A stretch of 64,000 bases of DNA from Erwinia_E haradaeae_D (GTDB lineage Bacteria > Pseudomonadota > Gammaproteobacteria > Enterobacterales > Enterobacteriaceae). Both the position numbers and the translations under genes were made by a program. Numbering within the stretch: position 1 is the stretch's first letter; every line of letters starts with the position of its first letter. The stretch spans positions 62,001 through 126,000 of the forward strand of contig NZ_LR217715.1 in assembly GCF_900698935.1 (NCBI RefSeq), read 5' to 3'. The notes beneath the pieces are model-generated. The model saw only the letters and a list, made by a program, of their open reading frames with translations, was not told where the DNA came from and did no database searches. Of the stretch, positions 8,749-18,228 are shown one piece after another.

Positions 8749-11604
8749 TTATGCAGATAGTATTTTATCACGTGTCTCTATTAGTTTAGCTAGTTTGAAT
8801 GTGTGGTCTCGTAGATGTTGTTTTTCTTTAATAATAATTGCTTCTGGAGCCATCCTGATAAATTCTTTATTATCTAGTTTGATACGGATTTTATTTATTA
8901 CGACCTCTAACTTTATTATTGCTTGTGTGGTGCGGTCTAGTTCAATCGTTTTATCTACTACATCAACTACAGGAATGAATATTTCTGTCTCATCTATTAA
9001 TTGAGTAAAAGAAAGCGGTGGTTCTGTATGGGTAGGCAGAATTTGGATTGTTTGTAAATAAGAAATTGCTTGGATTAATTGACTGTTATCATGCACGCGA
9101 CGTATTATATTAGCGCAACTAGTACGAATTAATACATCTAATGGATGAGTTGAAGAGATATGATTTATCTTACGCATACTGCGTATGGCAATAATGACTT
9201 TTTTAATCCATTCCATATCCTCCAAAGCTGTGTCATTTACTTGACTTATAGAGAATATAGGTACTGCTTGCAACATAATAGTCTCATCTTTAATATTTTG
9301 GATAATTTTTACTCGCTGCCAAATAGTTTCAGTAATAAATGGAATCAGTGGATGTGCTAAGCAGAGTAAGTTTTTTAATATGTTTATTAAAGTATTACGT
9401 GTACCTCGTAACTGAGTTTTACTACCGTTTCGTAAGACTGTTTTTGTTAATTCAAGATACCAGTCACAAAATTGATTCCATATAAACTCGTACAGAATAT
9501 TCGCAGCCAGATCAAAACGATATCTCTCTAAGGCTTCATGCCAAGCTTGTACTGTGTAGTTGAATTTTGCAAGGATCCAATGATCAGGTAAAGAGAGTTC
9601 TAGTTTTCCGCCATAAAAACCACAGTCATAGTTTTCGGTATTCATAAGCACGAACCGACTACCATTCCAGAGTTTATTGCAAAAATGACGGTAACCCTTT
9701 AGACGTTTCATATCCCAATTAATATCGCGTCCAGTAGATGCCAATGCTGCTAGGGTAAATCGCAGGGCATCGGTTCCGTGTGCCGCTATACCGTTTGGAA
9801 ACTGTGTGGTCGTACGCTTATGAATTATTTCTGCTAACTTTGGTTGCATCATATTATTAGTACGTTTCTGGATTAATTCTGTGAGTGAGATACCATCGAT
9901 CATGTCTAGTGGATCAATAATGTTTCCTTTTGATTTTGACATTTTCTGTCCTTCATCATCCCGGATCAAGCCAGTAATATAAACGATTTTAAATGGTATT
10001 TGAGGTTTTCCATTGATATCTTTTATAAAATGCATAGTGAGCATGATCATACGGGCAATCCAGAAAAAGATAATATCGAAACCGCTTACTAATACATCAG
10101 TGGGATGAAAGGTTTTTAGCTCTTTAGTATGGTGTGGCCATCCAAGGGTGGTAAATGTCCAAAGACTGGACGAGAACCAAGTATCTAAGACATCCATATC
10201 TTGGGTAAGGATCACGCTTGAGTTGAGATTATACTCTTTTCGCACCGTTTCTTCATCATGGGCAACGTAAACATTTCCAGACGTATCGTACCAGGCTGGG
10301 ATGCGATGCCCCCACCATAGTTGTCGTGAAATACACCAATCTTGGATATTGTACATCCATGCGAAATACATATTCGTATATTTTTGTGGTACAAATTTAA
10401 TATCCCCTTTTTCCACTGCCTCGATAGCTACCTTCGCCAGAGGGGACATGCGCACGTACCATTGTGTAGTTAACATGGGTTCTATTATAACACCACTGCG
10501 TTCCCCATGTGGAATTATGAGATTATATGGCTGGATATTGTCTAGTAGATTTTGTTTTCGTAGAGTATCGACAATGCTACTTCTAGCCTCAAATCTATCT
10601 AGTCCACGAAAATCTGGTGGTATATCAGAGGAGTAGACAGTAGATTTTTTACCAGTAGCATCATAAACTTTGGCATGGTTACGAATTTTCCCATTTTTTG
10701 TAAGGATATTAATCATCGGTAAGCGATGGCGTTGACCGATATCATAATCATTGAAATCATGACCGGGTGTGATTTTCACACAACCTGTGCCTTTATCTAT
10801 ATCCACATATTTATCGCCAATAATTGGAATGTGACGATGTAGTATGGGTAAAATTAAAAATTTTCCAATGAGATCTTTATAGCGTACATCTGATGGATGG
10901 ACAGCTACCGCAGTATCGCCTAGTATTGTTTCTGGTCTGGTAGTGGCGATAATGACATATTTTTGATTACTTGAAGTTTTGACACTATTGGCAAGCGGGT
11001 AACGAATATACCACATAGAGCCTTTTTGTTCAATGTTTTCTACTTCTAGGTCGGAGATAGCAGTGCATAATATTGGGTCCCAGTTAACTAAACGTTTACC
11101 GCGATAGATAAGTTTTTCTTTATATAGACGAATAAACACTTCTTTTACTGCATGAGTGAAGCCTTTGTCCATCGTAAATCGTTGACGCTCCCAGTCAATA
11201 GAATTACCTAAGCGGCGCATTTGATGGGTAATTGTATTTCCAGACTCTTCCTTCCATTTCCATATTTGTTCAATTAAAGTATTACGATCATAATTTTGTA
11301 ATAGTTTATTGTTTTCGTTTTTCAGCTTGCGTGTGACTAACATTTGCGTAGCAATGCCTGCATGATCAGTACCTGTTTGCCATAGGGTATTTTTGCCCTG
11401 CATTCGATGGTATCGGATCATAGTGTCTATGAGGGTATGTTGGAAAGCATGACCTAGATGTAAGCTACCTGTTACATTGGGAGGTGGTATCATTATGCAA
11501 AAATTTTCTTGAGATGGGTTATTATATGGTTTAAAATACCCTTTTTTTTCCCAAAATGTATAAATTTTTTGTTCAATGTCTTGTGGATTGTATTTCTTTT
11601 CCAT
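8749..11604 (-). CDS. valS: Valyl-tRNA synthetase
   Basis: Class I aminoacyl-tRNA synthetase charging tRNA-Val in the cytoplasm; 951 residues, the same as E. coli. The HIGH motif appears as GSLHLGHAF (about residues 46-54) and the KMSKS loop as GQKMSKSKGN near residue 555. The editing domain lies between them (GDTAVAVHP region), followed by the anticodon-binding domain and the C-terminal coiled-coil arm rich in Lys and Glu. Tryptophan-rich blocks such as WCISRQLWWGHRIPAW are intact. No frameshift is seen. E. coli neighbours holC and pepA are absent. tRNA-Leu(CAA) lies 180 bases upstream on the same strand. Confidence 0.97.
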   Translation of the reverse strand: MEKKYNPQDIEQKIYTFWEKKGYFKPYNNPSQENFCIMIPPPNVTGSLHLGHAFQHTLIDTMIRYHRMQGKNTLWQTGTDHAGIATQMLVTRKLKNENNKLLQNYDRNTLIEQIWKWKEESGNTITHQMRRLGNSIDWERQRFTMDKGFTHAVKEVFIRLYKEKLIYRGKRLVNWDPILCTAISDLEVENIEQKGSMWYIRYPLANSVKTSSNQKYVIIATTRPETILGDTAVAVHPSDVRYKDLIGKFLILPILHRHIPIIGDKYVDIDKGTGCVKITPGHDFNDYDIGQRHRLPMINILTKNGKIRNHAKVYDATGKKSTVYSSDIPPDFRGLDRFEARSSIVDTLRKQNLLDNIQPYNLIIPHGERSGVIIEPMLTTQWYVRMSPLAKVAIEAVEKGDIKFVPQKYTNMYFAWMYNIQDWCISRQLWWGHRIPAWYDTSGNVYVAHDEETVRKEYNLNSSVILTQDMDVLDTWFSSSLWTFTTLGWPHHTKELKTFHPTDVLVSGFDIIFFWIARMIMLTMHFIKDINGKPQIPFKIVYITGLIRDDEGQKMSKSKGNIIDPLDMIDGISLTELIQKRTNNMMQPKLAEIIHKRTTTQFPNGIAAHGTDALRFTLAALASTGRDINWDMKRLKGYRHFCNKLWNGSRFVLMNTENYDCGFYGGKLELSLPDHWILAKFNYTVQAWHEALERYRFDLAANILYEFIWNQFCDWYLELTKTVLRNGSKTQLRGTRNTLINILKNLLCLAHPLIPFITETIWQRVKIIQNIKDETIMLQAVPIFSISQVNDTALEDMEWIKKVIIAIRSMRKINHISSTHPLDVLIRTSCANIIRRVHDNSQLIQAISYLQTIQILPTHTEPPLSFTQLIDETEIFIPVVDVVDKTIELDRTTQAIIKLEVVINKIRIKLDNKEFIRMAPEAIIIKEKQHLRDHTFKLAKLIETRDKILSA

Positions 11605-11782
11605 TTTTACGATGTCTTAGAACACATGTAGTGTGTCTATGTGTTAGTCGATGTAAGCTGAATAAATATGCATTCCACTTTAATTATTACACGTAGATGC
11701 ATGTTATGTCCGTAATAAATAGTATCATAGGTAGGTTTTTTACTTTATCTTTCCCCTATTTTTAGATAAGAATATTACTTTA

Positions 11783-11867
11783 TGGTGCCGAAGGCCGGAA
11801 TCGAACCGGCATACCTATCGGTGGTTGATTTTGAATCAACTGCGTCTACCAGTTTCGCCACTTCGGC
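11783..11867 (-). tRNA. leuX: tRNA-Leu (anticodon CAA)
   Basis: An 85-nt class II tRNA read leftward. The 7-bp acceptor stem GCCGAAG/CTTCGGC is perfect, the anticodon loop TTCAAAA gives CAA, a long variable arm is present, and the T-loop is GTTCGATTC. The CCA end is encoded (11783-11785). It closely matches E. coli leuX, which decodes UUG. Confidence 0.97.
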
Positions 11868-13935
11868 TATTTGCAGGAAATACACACATGACCATATTGT
11901 CTATCGTATTATTTTTTCTTATTAGCTGCAACTTAATTTGATGTTTTAACTGGTGAATATTTATGATTACTTATAAGTAACTCATCATATGCGAATGAGG
12001 AAGAGATTAAATTAATGATTAAGTATTGCAAAAGACTATCATGGATAATTTTAAAAGTCCTTGCTGATATTATATCTCTGTAATGCATTTTAATCACAAC
12101 CCTGAATTGTATCTAGATTATGCGCTATGAGATAGCGGCTAAAATTATATATTATATTAAGACATATTTGAGAGTAAGACGGTACCAAATTTTATTTGGT
12201 GTTGCACTGTGTTTCATGATTAACAGGTGTTATGTAAAGACAGCTGTCATATTTTTATTCAACCATATAATGGTTGAAGTACAGCTGAGAAAGTTTAAAA
12301 AAACGTGTCTATACTTAATAAGTATTCTCGATTTTGTGCAGAAATAGCGTATTAGAAAATGATTTTTCTACTTAACAAAGCTCAATACAGTATACTGAAC
12401 CTCTGTTTGTAATTTTTAAAATTTGTCTGTTGTTATTATAAGGATATTCTTGGTTCAGAATCCAAGAAAACAGGTAGTAGAATACAGGGTTATTTATTAT
12501 AATTATAGTTATCATGTTTTAAATGATCGTATCAGCATACTATTTAATATGTTTGTTTGACAGTATTTGAAAGTCAAGGGATACAGTTCTTATTAAAGAT
12601 TTAGAAGCTATCACCAGATATGTAAGGTTTGCTGCGAACTGCTCTATCATTTCTTATATCAAGATAGGATTGCGTTTAGTGATACAAAAGTTTTAATCTA
12701 TAGGTCTATAATTTTAATTATTAGTACATAGATGAGTATGCTTATCTCTCCTATAAATTGATAGTTATCACGCTATATAGAATGAAAATATTCTATATAT
12801 TGCCGCAAATACATGACTATTAATAGAATCCTATAGCCACTGGAGAGAATAAAAATGCTATGTGCATACGATAAATTAAATATTTAGCATTGTAAGGATC
12901 TAGTAGATTTTTATCGTTTTTCATTAGACATGATTTAGTGCCATGTCCTTAAATTATAGCCTCGTGATTGCTAGTCATAAGTCTGGTGTTTTTATCAATA
13001 GCTGTTTAAAGCAGTGTTTAAAATTTTATTACTGTGGAAAAGATTTTTATATCTAAAATCAATTCTGAAATGGTTGTGCTTGACCTTTTCACCCATGGGT
13101 TCTCCAGTTCTAAGATAAAATCTTATTTTCCATTATATGTTTAATGGTATGAAACAACCATGCTTCTACCCGTTGATATTTACGACTATCTTGATTGGAA
13201 CCAGTTGTCTCTGTATTGCTTATCATGTAATGGAAATAAGTATAAAGTAATATATTATAGTGTTTGATTTCTGTCGGAGTATGCTATGCTATGCTAGCGT
13301 GCGATAGATGCCACCTAAGTTCATTCAGTTTAAATTGAGATTGCTCATCAATGATCTAGAGTCGACCATAAAAGCATATATTATTATGTGCCAGTTACGT
13401 TAAAGTATGTACCACACCTTAAGGCGAGTATTGTATAGAATCAGCTGCTTATAGAATTATAGAGTAGAAAACTAATGAAATGAAAAATCATAATAGTTTA
13501 TTAGGGTAGATGCCATACATAGATATTTATTATTCAAGGTACTTAAGGTAAACAGTTGCAATATACGATATGTTATATCAGATTTTTATTGCGTAGCATG
13601 TTACACCTTCATAACCGTGCACAGTAGATAGTCTATGTGTTTTTAGGAAAATAATTTCTATACATCTCATATAGGTGTATATAGATCACGTAGATGTTCT
13701 TCATTGGTGTTTAGATTTATGTGTACGGCATCTTGTATTGATTTGGAACAGATGTTGTTTATTAATGCTAAAGTGATACATTGTGAGGTTTTTAGACAGT
13801 TAAGCATATGTACTCATTACATGAATTTACTCCACGATTACTGCACATTAAAAAACATTTAATGCCTTTTATCGAAGGAAGATAATTTCTTGTATATCTA
13901 GATAGCTTATTTATAAAATTTGGTGGATAGCCGCT
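11868..13935. other. Intergenic desert, 2.1 kb (largest in the window)
   Basis: It lies between divergent leuX and fieF. In E. coli the region before fieF carries the cpx genes; none is recognisable here. A 7-bp stem at 12447-12468 overlaps an alternative hairpin. A leftward 38-codon frame at 13110-13226 has a gene-like amino-acid make-up (see findings). A 75-codon frame at 12120-12347 looks fortuitous. Confidence 0.65.
11903..11931 (-). promoter_or_regulatory. Candidate promoter for tRNA-Leu(CAA)
   Basis: On the minus strand, TTGCAG (11926-11931) and TACGAT (11903-11908) are separated by 17 bases, ending 35 bases before the tRNA. Both hexamers deviate from consensus, so this is tentative. 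Confidence 0.3.
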
Positions 13936-14820
13936 ATGCATATACAATATACAAGAAAGGTTTTTACGGCGGCTATAGCGGCTATAGTTCTCGCGTTTTT
14001 TTTGTTAATTATTAAACTGGGTGCGTGGTGGTACACGGGATCGGTGAGTGTCTTAGCCGCCTTGGTTGACTCGTTAGTGGATATTGCTGCTTCATTAACT
14101 AATTTATTAGTAGTGCGCTACGCTATGCAGCCCGCTGATGCTGAGCATGCGTTTGGTCACGGTAAGGCAGAATCTCTCGCAGTACTTGCTCAAAGCATGT
14201 TTATTTGTGGGTCAGCTCTTTTTCTTCTTTTGACAGGTTTGCAGCACATTTTTTCTCCTCGAGAACTAAAGGAACCTATAGTATTAATTATAGTCACAAT
14301 GCTATCTCTTGTGTCGACATTATTGCTAGTCACTTTTCAGCGCTGGATTGTACGTCAGACTCAGAGCCAGGCTATACGTGCAGACATGCTACATTACCAA
14401 TCAGACGTCGTTATGAATAGCGCTATCTTATTAGCTATTGTTTTAAGTTGGTATGGTTTTTATTGGGCGGACTCCTTGTGTGCGCTTAATATTGGTTTAT
14501 GGATTTTATATTCTGCATGGCACATGGCTTATGAAGCGATTCAGGTTTTGTTAGATCGCGCTTTGCCTGTCGCCGAGCATGAGGCGATTGTGAATCTTGT
14601 ATCAACGTGGCCGGGTATATGCGGTGCGCATGATATTCGTACTCGTCAATCGGGTCCAACACGTTTTATTCAGTTTCATTTAGAAATGGATGATGAATTG
14701 CCGTTATTGGCAGCGCACATGCTATCTGATCAGATTGAACAAGCATTATTGGCTAAGTTTCCTGGTTCTGATGTGCTTATTCATCAGGATCCTCGTTCCG
14801 TGGTATCTCAAGATCTGTGA
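13936..14820 (+). CDS. fieF: Cation-efflux pump FieF (CDF family, Zn2+/Fe2+)
   Basis: Cation diffusion facilitator of the inner membrane that exchanges Zn2+ or Fe2+ for protons; 294 residues (E. coli 300). Six membrane spans fill residues 10-205, followed by the cytoplasmic ferredoxin-like metal-sensing domain. The transport-site residues are visible: Asp45 and Asp49 in ALVDSLVDI, His153 and Asp157 in HYQSD. The C-terminal block SGPTRFIQFHLEMDDELPL is strongly conserved, and only the last few residues are shorter. GGTGG precedes the ATG. The next gene is pfkA, as in E. coli, but 423 bases away. Confidence 0.95.
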   Translation: MHIQYTRKVFTAAIAAIVLAFFLLIIKLGAWWYTGSVSVLAALVDSLVDIAASLTNLLVVRYAMQPADAEHAFGHGKAESLAVLAQSMFICGSALFLLLTGLQHIFSPRELKEPIVLIIVTMLSLVSTLLLVTFQRWIVRQTQSQAIRADMLHYQSDVVMNSAILLAIVLSWYGFYWADSLCALNIGLWILYSAWHMAYEAIQVLLDRALPVAEHEAIVNLVSTWPGICGAHDIRTRQSGPTRFIQFHLEMDDELPLLAAHMLSDQIEQALLAKFPGSDVLIHQDPRSVVSQDL

Positions 14821-15243
14821 AGGTGTATGTTAGAAATACCAGTTTTTATGTATAATAATGTCTAGCTTTATATTATTGGTAATCATTATCGGTGGAGTTA
14901 TGGTTAGAGCGTGTAAGTTAGCATCGACTGATTGTAGGTAGTAAAAATATATTATGAAGTAGAGAAATGGTATAAAATTAATACAATTGATTGTATCAAT
15001 CTACATTATTACATTAATGACATTCACCCCCAGGATATTTTACTACACTGAGTATTTTTAGATGAGAACTCTGGAGCTTTAATTTTTATCTGTTGTAGTC
15101 TAGTTCGTAGAAGTTTAGGTGTTTAATATGATGATTGTTTGTGCTTTGAATGAGTTAATATTATTAAATACAAAGGTTTTAACGTATGCCTATTTTTTGT
15201 CATCCATCTGTAAATTGCTTGCATCTTTAAACAAAGAGGTTTC
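14821..15243. other. Spacer, 0.4 kb
   Basis: AT-rich interval between fieF and pfkA with no recognisable gene or terminator. It probably contains the pfkA promoter; no clear -35/-10 pair stands out. Confidence 0.65.
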
Positions 15244-16206
15244 ATGATCAATAAAATCGGTATATTAACTAGTGGCGGAGATTCTCCAGGTATGAATGCG
15301 GCTATTCGAGGTGTTGTGCGTACCAGTGTTAGCGCAGGGCTAGAGATTTTTGGTATTTATGATGGTTACCTAGGGCTGTATGAAGATAGGATGGTCATGC
15401 TGGATCGATATAGCGTATCAGATATAATCAACAGGGGTGGAACATTTTTAGGATCTGCGCGTTTTCCAAGTTTCTGCTCTAACGATGTGCGCAATATTGC
15501 AATCAGTAATATGAAAAAACGCGGTATTGATGCTTTAGTAGTGATTGGCGGTGATGGTTCGTACATGGGCGCGAGATCTTTAACTGAAATGGGCTTTCCT
15601 TGTATAATGTTACCAGGCACTATCGATAATGATGTCGCTGGTACTGATTACACTATTGGATATTTTACCGCACTCGAAACGGTAGTTGAGGCGATAGATA
15701 GATTACGCGACACCTCCTCCTCTCATCAACGGATTTCTATTGTGGAGGTGATGGGGCGATATTGCGGCGATTTAACTTTAGCAGCTGCAATTGCGGGTGG
15801 TTGTGAATTAATTGTCTTACCGGAAATCCCTGAGACCCGTGAAAAATTAGTACATGAGATACAGGATGGTCTTTCTAAAGGGAAAAAGCATGCCATTGTA
15901 GCTATTACAGAGCATATTTGCGATATCAATCAGTTAGCAAGCTATATTGCAAAAAAAACTCAGAGAGAAACACGTGTTACGGTGCTAGGGCATATTCAGA
16001 GAGGCGGTGTACCAGTGGCTTATGATCGTATTTTAGCATCAAGAATGGGGGCTTATGCCACTGAATTGTTATTAAGTAATTGTTTCGGTTATTGTGTTGG
16101 AATACAAAATGATCAGATGGTACACCATACTCTGAATGGTATGGTTGAAAACATGAAGCGCCCATTTAAACGTGATTGGTTGGAGATTGCTAAAAAATTA
16201 TATTAA
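15244..16206 (+). CDS. pfkA: ATP-dependent 6-phosphofructokinase 1
   Basis: Phosphorylates fructose 6-phosphate to fructose 1,6-bisphosphate, the committed glycolytic step; 320 residues, exactly the E. coli PfkA length. Visible motifs are the ATP site TSGGDSPGMN, the GGDGS loop, the catalytic PGTIDND, and the substrate loop EVMGRYCGDL. Arginines of the effector region (IRGVVR near residues 22-26) and the effector-site KGKKHAI segment are kept, so ADP/PEP control is probably retained, unlike the amino-acid enzymes in this window. GAGGT at 15236-15240 supports the ATG. No disruption. Confidence 0.97.
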   Translation: MINKIGILTSGGDSPGMNAAIRGVVRTSVSAGLEIFGIYDGYLGLYEDRMVMLDRYSVSDIINRGGTFLGSARFPSFCSNDVRNIAISNMKKRGIDALVVIGGDGSYMGARSLTEMGFPCIMLPGTIDNDVAGTDYTIGYFTALETVVEAIDRLRDTSSSHQRISIVEVMGRYCGDLTLAAAIAGGCELIVLPEIPETREKLVHEIQDGLSKGKKHAIVAITEHICDINQLASYIAKKTQRETRVTVLGHIQRGGVPVAYDRILASRMGAYATELLLSNCFGYCVGIQNDQMVHHTLNGMVENMKRPFKRDWLEIAKKLY

Positions 16207-17354
16207 TGCATTATGATGTAATGTTGTTGAAGGAAGTGTTATTATATAGATATTTTTAGTGTTATTAGTTTTGATACTTCATTCGCCTGCACACTCAACA
16301 GTAATAATTATACCAAAATTCTTTTATTTAAAGATATGATTTTTATCATACATAGCACATGAAGATATTTTTCGATAATTCTGTGTCATTATCTGATTAT
16401 GCGCTTTTAAGCATAAAGACTTAAATGCTATTATCTTCATTGAATAGCATGTTACTACAATAAGAGATTTGTGTACTGGGGTTGATATGGTTTTTAATGA
16501 TAGAATCTGGCGATTTATAAATTTATGAATAACATAGTTTTATAATGCATTAAACATAAAATTTACATCGATTCTAACATACATGATACAGGATGTCGGA
16601 TGAGGGAAAAGGTTATAAAATTGTATTTTATGTTTTGATGTATGATGTTGAATAAAGATTGTATCATTTACTAGATGATATGTTTTAGTTTTAATTAAAA
16701 TTTTAGGAGTTAGGTGGAACATAAGAGTTTTTGTTTTATTTTTTCAAACGGAATGGTTGCATAAAATAGCTAAGATGTATGATAATAAATCATGTGCTTG
16801 ATATATCACCAGCGCGAGAGTGTATTATAATATACAAATTTTATTTTGTATTGTTTGTGATATAGACATGCAGTCTAGATATGTCTATGTTTTCGTAGTG
16901 TATTATGTGTGTTAATATTTTTTGATATGATACTACATCATCATTCAGATTAATACATCGTTATTTTTTCTAGTTATATGTGTTGATTTTATCTTTACCC
17001 GTACTGATGGTAAAATACAAATTATTTGATTATACATGATAACATCATCATCATGGAATGCCATTGGATATATTTATTTTATTTTTTGTAATATTTATAT
17101 ATTTTTAATAAAATAATATAGTAACACTAGTGGTGAGTCAAGCATAGTTTTTTATTAGACTCTAGGATGAGCACATTAGAAGCAATGAGCGCATTAGAAG
17201 ATAAAGATATTGAAATCTCCTGTTTTATAGGGGTGCTAGAACGCGGTGCTTCATTGAAATTTTGTATAATATTCAAAAGAGAGATATTCTCAGTATGATT
17301 TTCATGTATATGAGGTTTTTACTACTAACGATAGTATGCTCTAGTTAGTTTTTT
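16207..17354. other. Intergenic desert with an orphan plus-strand terminator, 1.1 kb
   Basis: It lies between convergent pfkA and cysE. A good plus-strand terminator sits at 17324-17356, preceded by a 43-codon frame (17167-17298). In E. coli trmL occupies the position convergent with cysE; I could not recognise it here. The remainder is AT-rich without features. Confidence 0.6.
17167..17298 (+). CDS. Unidentified 43-residue ORF ahead of a terminator
   Basis: ATG-initiated frame of 43 residues (starts MSTLEAMSALEDKD) ending 25 bases before an intrinsic terminator on the same strand. The AGG directly abutting the ATG is not a well-placed ribosome site. The frame is open a further ten codons upstream. 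No family is recognised. It could be a small gene, the tail of a decayed plus-strand gene, or chance. The terminator is the main reason to list it. Confidence 0.2.
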   Translation: MSTLEAMSALEDKDIEISCFIGVLERGASLKFCIIFKREIFSV

Positions 17355-17356
17355 TT
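17324..17356 (+). terminator. Rho-independent terminator (plus strand), abutting the cysE stop
   Basis: Stem ACTAAC (17324-17329), a 2-base bulge, then TAG (17332-17334), pairs with CTAGTTAGT (17341-17349) around the loop TATGCT. An unbroken T-run follows to 17356. The minus-strand side lacks a T-run, so it serves plus-strand transcription, although the nearest recognised plus-strand gene, pfkA, ended 1.1 kb earlier. Confidence 0.6.
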
Positions 17357-18179
17357 AAATGCCGTCACCAAATTCAAATCCTGGAAATGCTTTATTAAAG
17401 TGTGGATCGATTTTAATCGATTGCATGTTATTATTTTGTTTTTTTCTCACAATATTCGCTGGGACACCAGCAACAGTCGTATGAGGAGGTACTGGTTGTA
17501 GAACTACGGATCCGGCTCCAATTTTAGCCCAACGTCCTATTTCAATATTTCCAAGAATCTTAGCACCTGCACCAATCATGACCCACTCATGTATTTTTGG
17601 ATGACGATCCCCGCTATCCTTGCCTGTTCCTCCAAGCGTGACTGATTGTAGAATGGACACATTATCTGCGACAATGGCAGTTTCACCTATAACAATTCCG
17701 GTAGCATGATCAAGCATGATGCCTCGGCCAAGTTTTGCTGCAGGGTGAATGTCCACAGAAAAGGACACGGAAGTTTCGTTTTGAAGATATCTGGCAAGAT
17801 CACGACGACCTGTATTCCACAGCCAGTGGGTAATACGATACGCCTGTAAGGCGTGGAATCCTTTGAAATATAGTATTGGTGTGGAATATTTATCAACTGT
17901 CGGGTCGCGGTGACGTGTTGCATAAATATCATAGGCGGCGGACATAATCATAGATTGATCTGTTTGATATGCATCCTGTATGATTTCACGCAGAGTGGTT
18001 GCTGGGATAATGGGGCTTGCCAGTTTATTAGATAGCATATAGCTCAAGGCATGACCAAGATCTGTATGTTGTAATAGAGTGGTGTGATAAAATCTACTTA
18101 GCATTGGCTCGGATGCAGATAACTTATATATTTCTGTTTTGATATGATCCCAAATATGTTTAGGTTCTACATATAACAT
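17355..18179 (-). CDS. cysE: Serine O-acetyltransferase, with a probably feedback-insensitive C-terminus
   Basis: Acetylates serine with acetyl-CoA, the first committed step of cysteine synthesis; 274 residues (E. coli 273). The C-terminal half is a left-handed beta-helix of hexapeptide repeats, with the catalytic region MLDHATGIVIGE and SVTLGGTGK. The C-tail FEFGDGI, which docks into CysK, is retained. The reading frame is open upstream into gpsA, but ATG at 18177-18179 aligns with E. coli and has GGAG 9 nt before it. The tail aligns without gap to E. coli, and the residue corresponding to Met256 is Ile (that of Met254 is also Ile). M256I is the classical cysteine-resistant mutation. It is third in secB-gpsA-cysE. 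Confidence 0.95.
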   Translation of the reverse strand: MLYVEPKHIWDHIKTEIYKLSASEPMLSRFYHTTLLQHTDLGHALSYMLSNKLASPIIPATTLREIIQDAYQTDQSMIMSAAYDIYATRHRDPTVDKYSTPILYFKGFHALQAYRITHWLWNTGRRDLARYLQNETSVSFSVDIHPAAKLGRGIMLDHATGIVIGETAIVADNVSILQSVTLGGTGKDSGDRHPKIHEWVMIGAGAKILGNIEIGRWAKIGAGSVVLQPVPPHTTVAGVPANIVRKKQNNNMQSIKIDPHFNKAFPGFEFGDGI

Positions 18180-18228
18180 CACTGTGTTCTCCAAGAAAAA
18201 TTTAGCATCCTCCGCTATTGATGTTGAC

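Noticed and set aside
10301..10636. 111-codon plus-strand frame
   Set aside because: Antisense to valS; shadow of a long conserved gene.
16700..17320. Eroded trmL upstream of the orphan terminator
   Set aside because: Synteny would predict it, and the 43-codon frame has a faint DSR-M similarity to the TrmL tail, but the hallmark GPETRG-type motif is absent; not supportable as a call.
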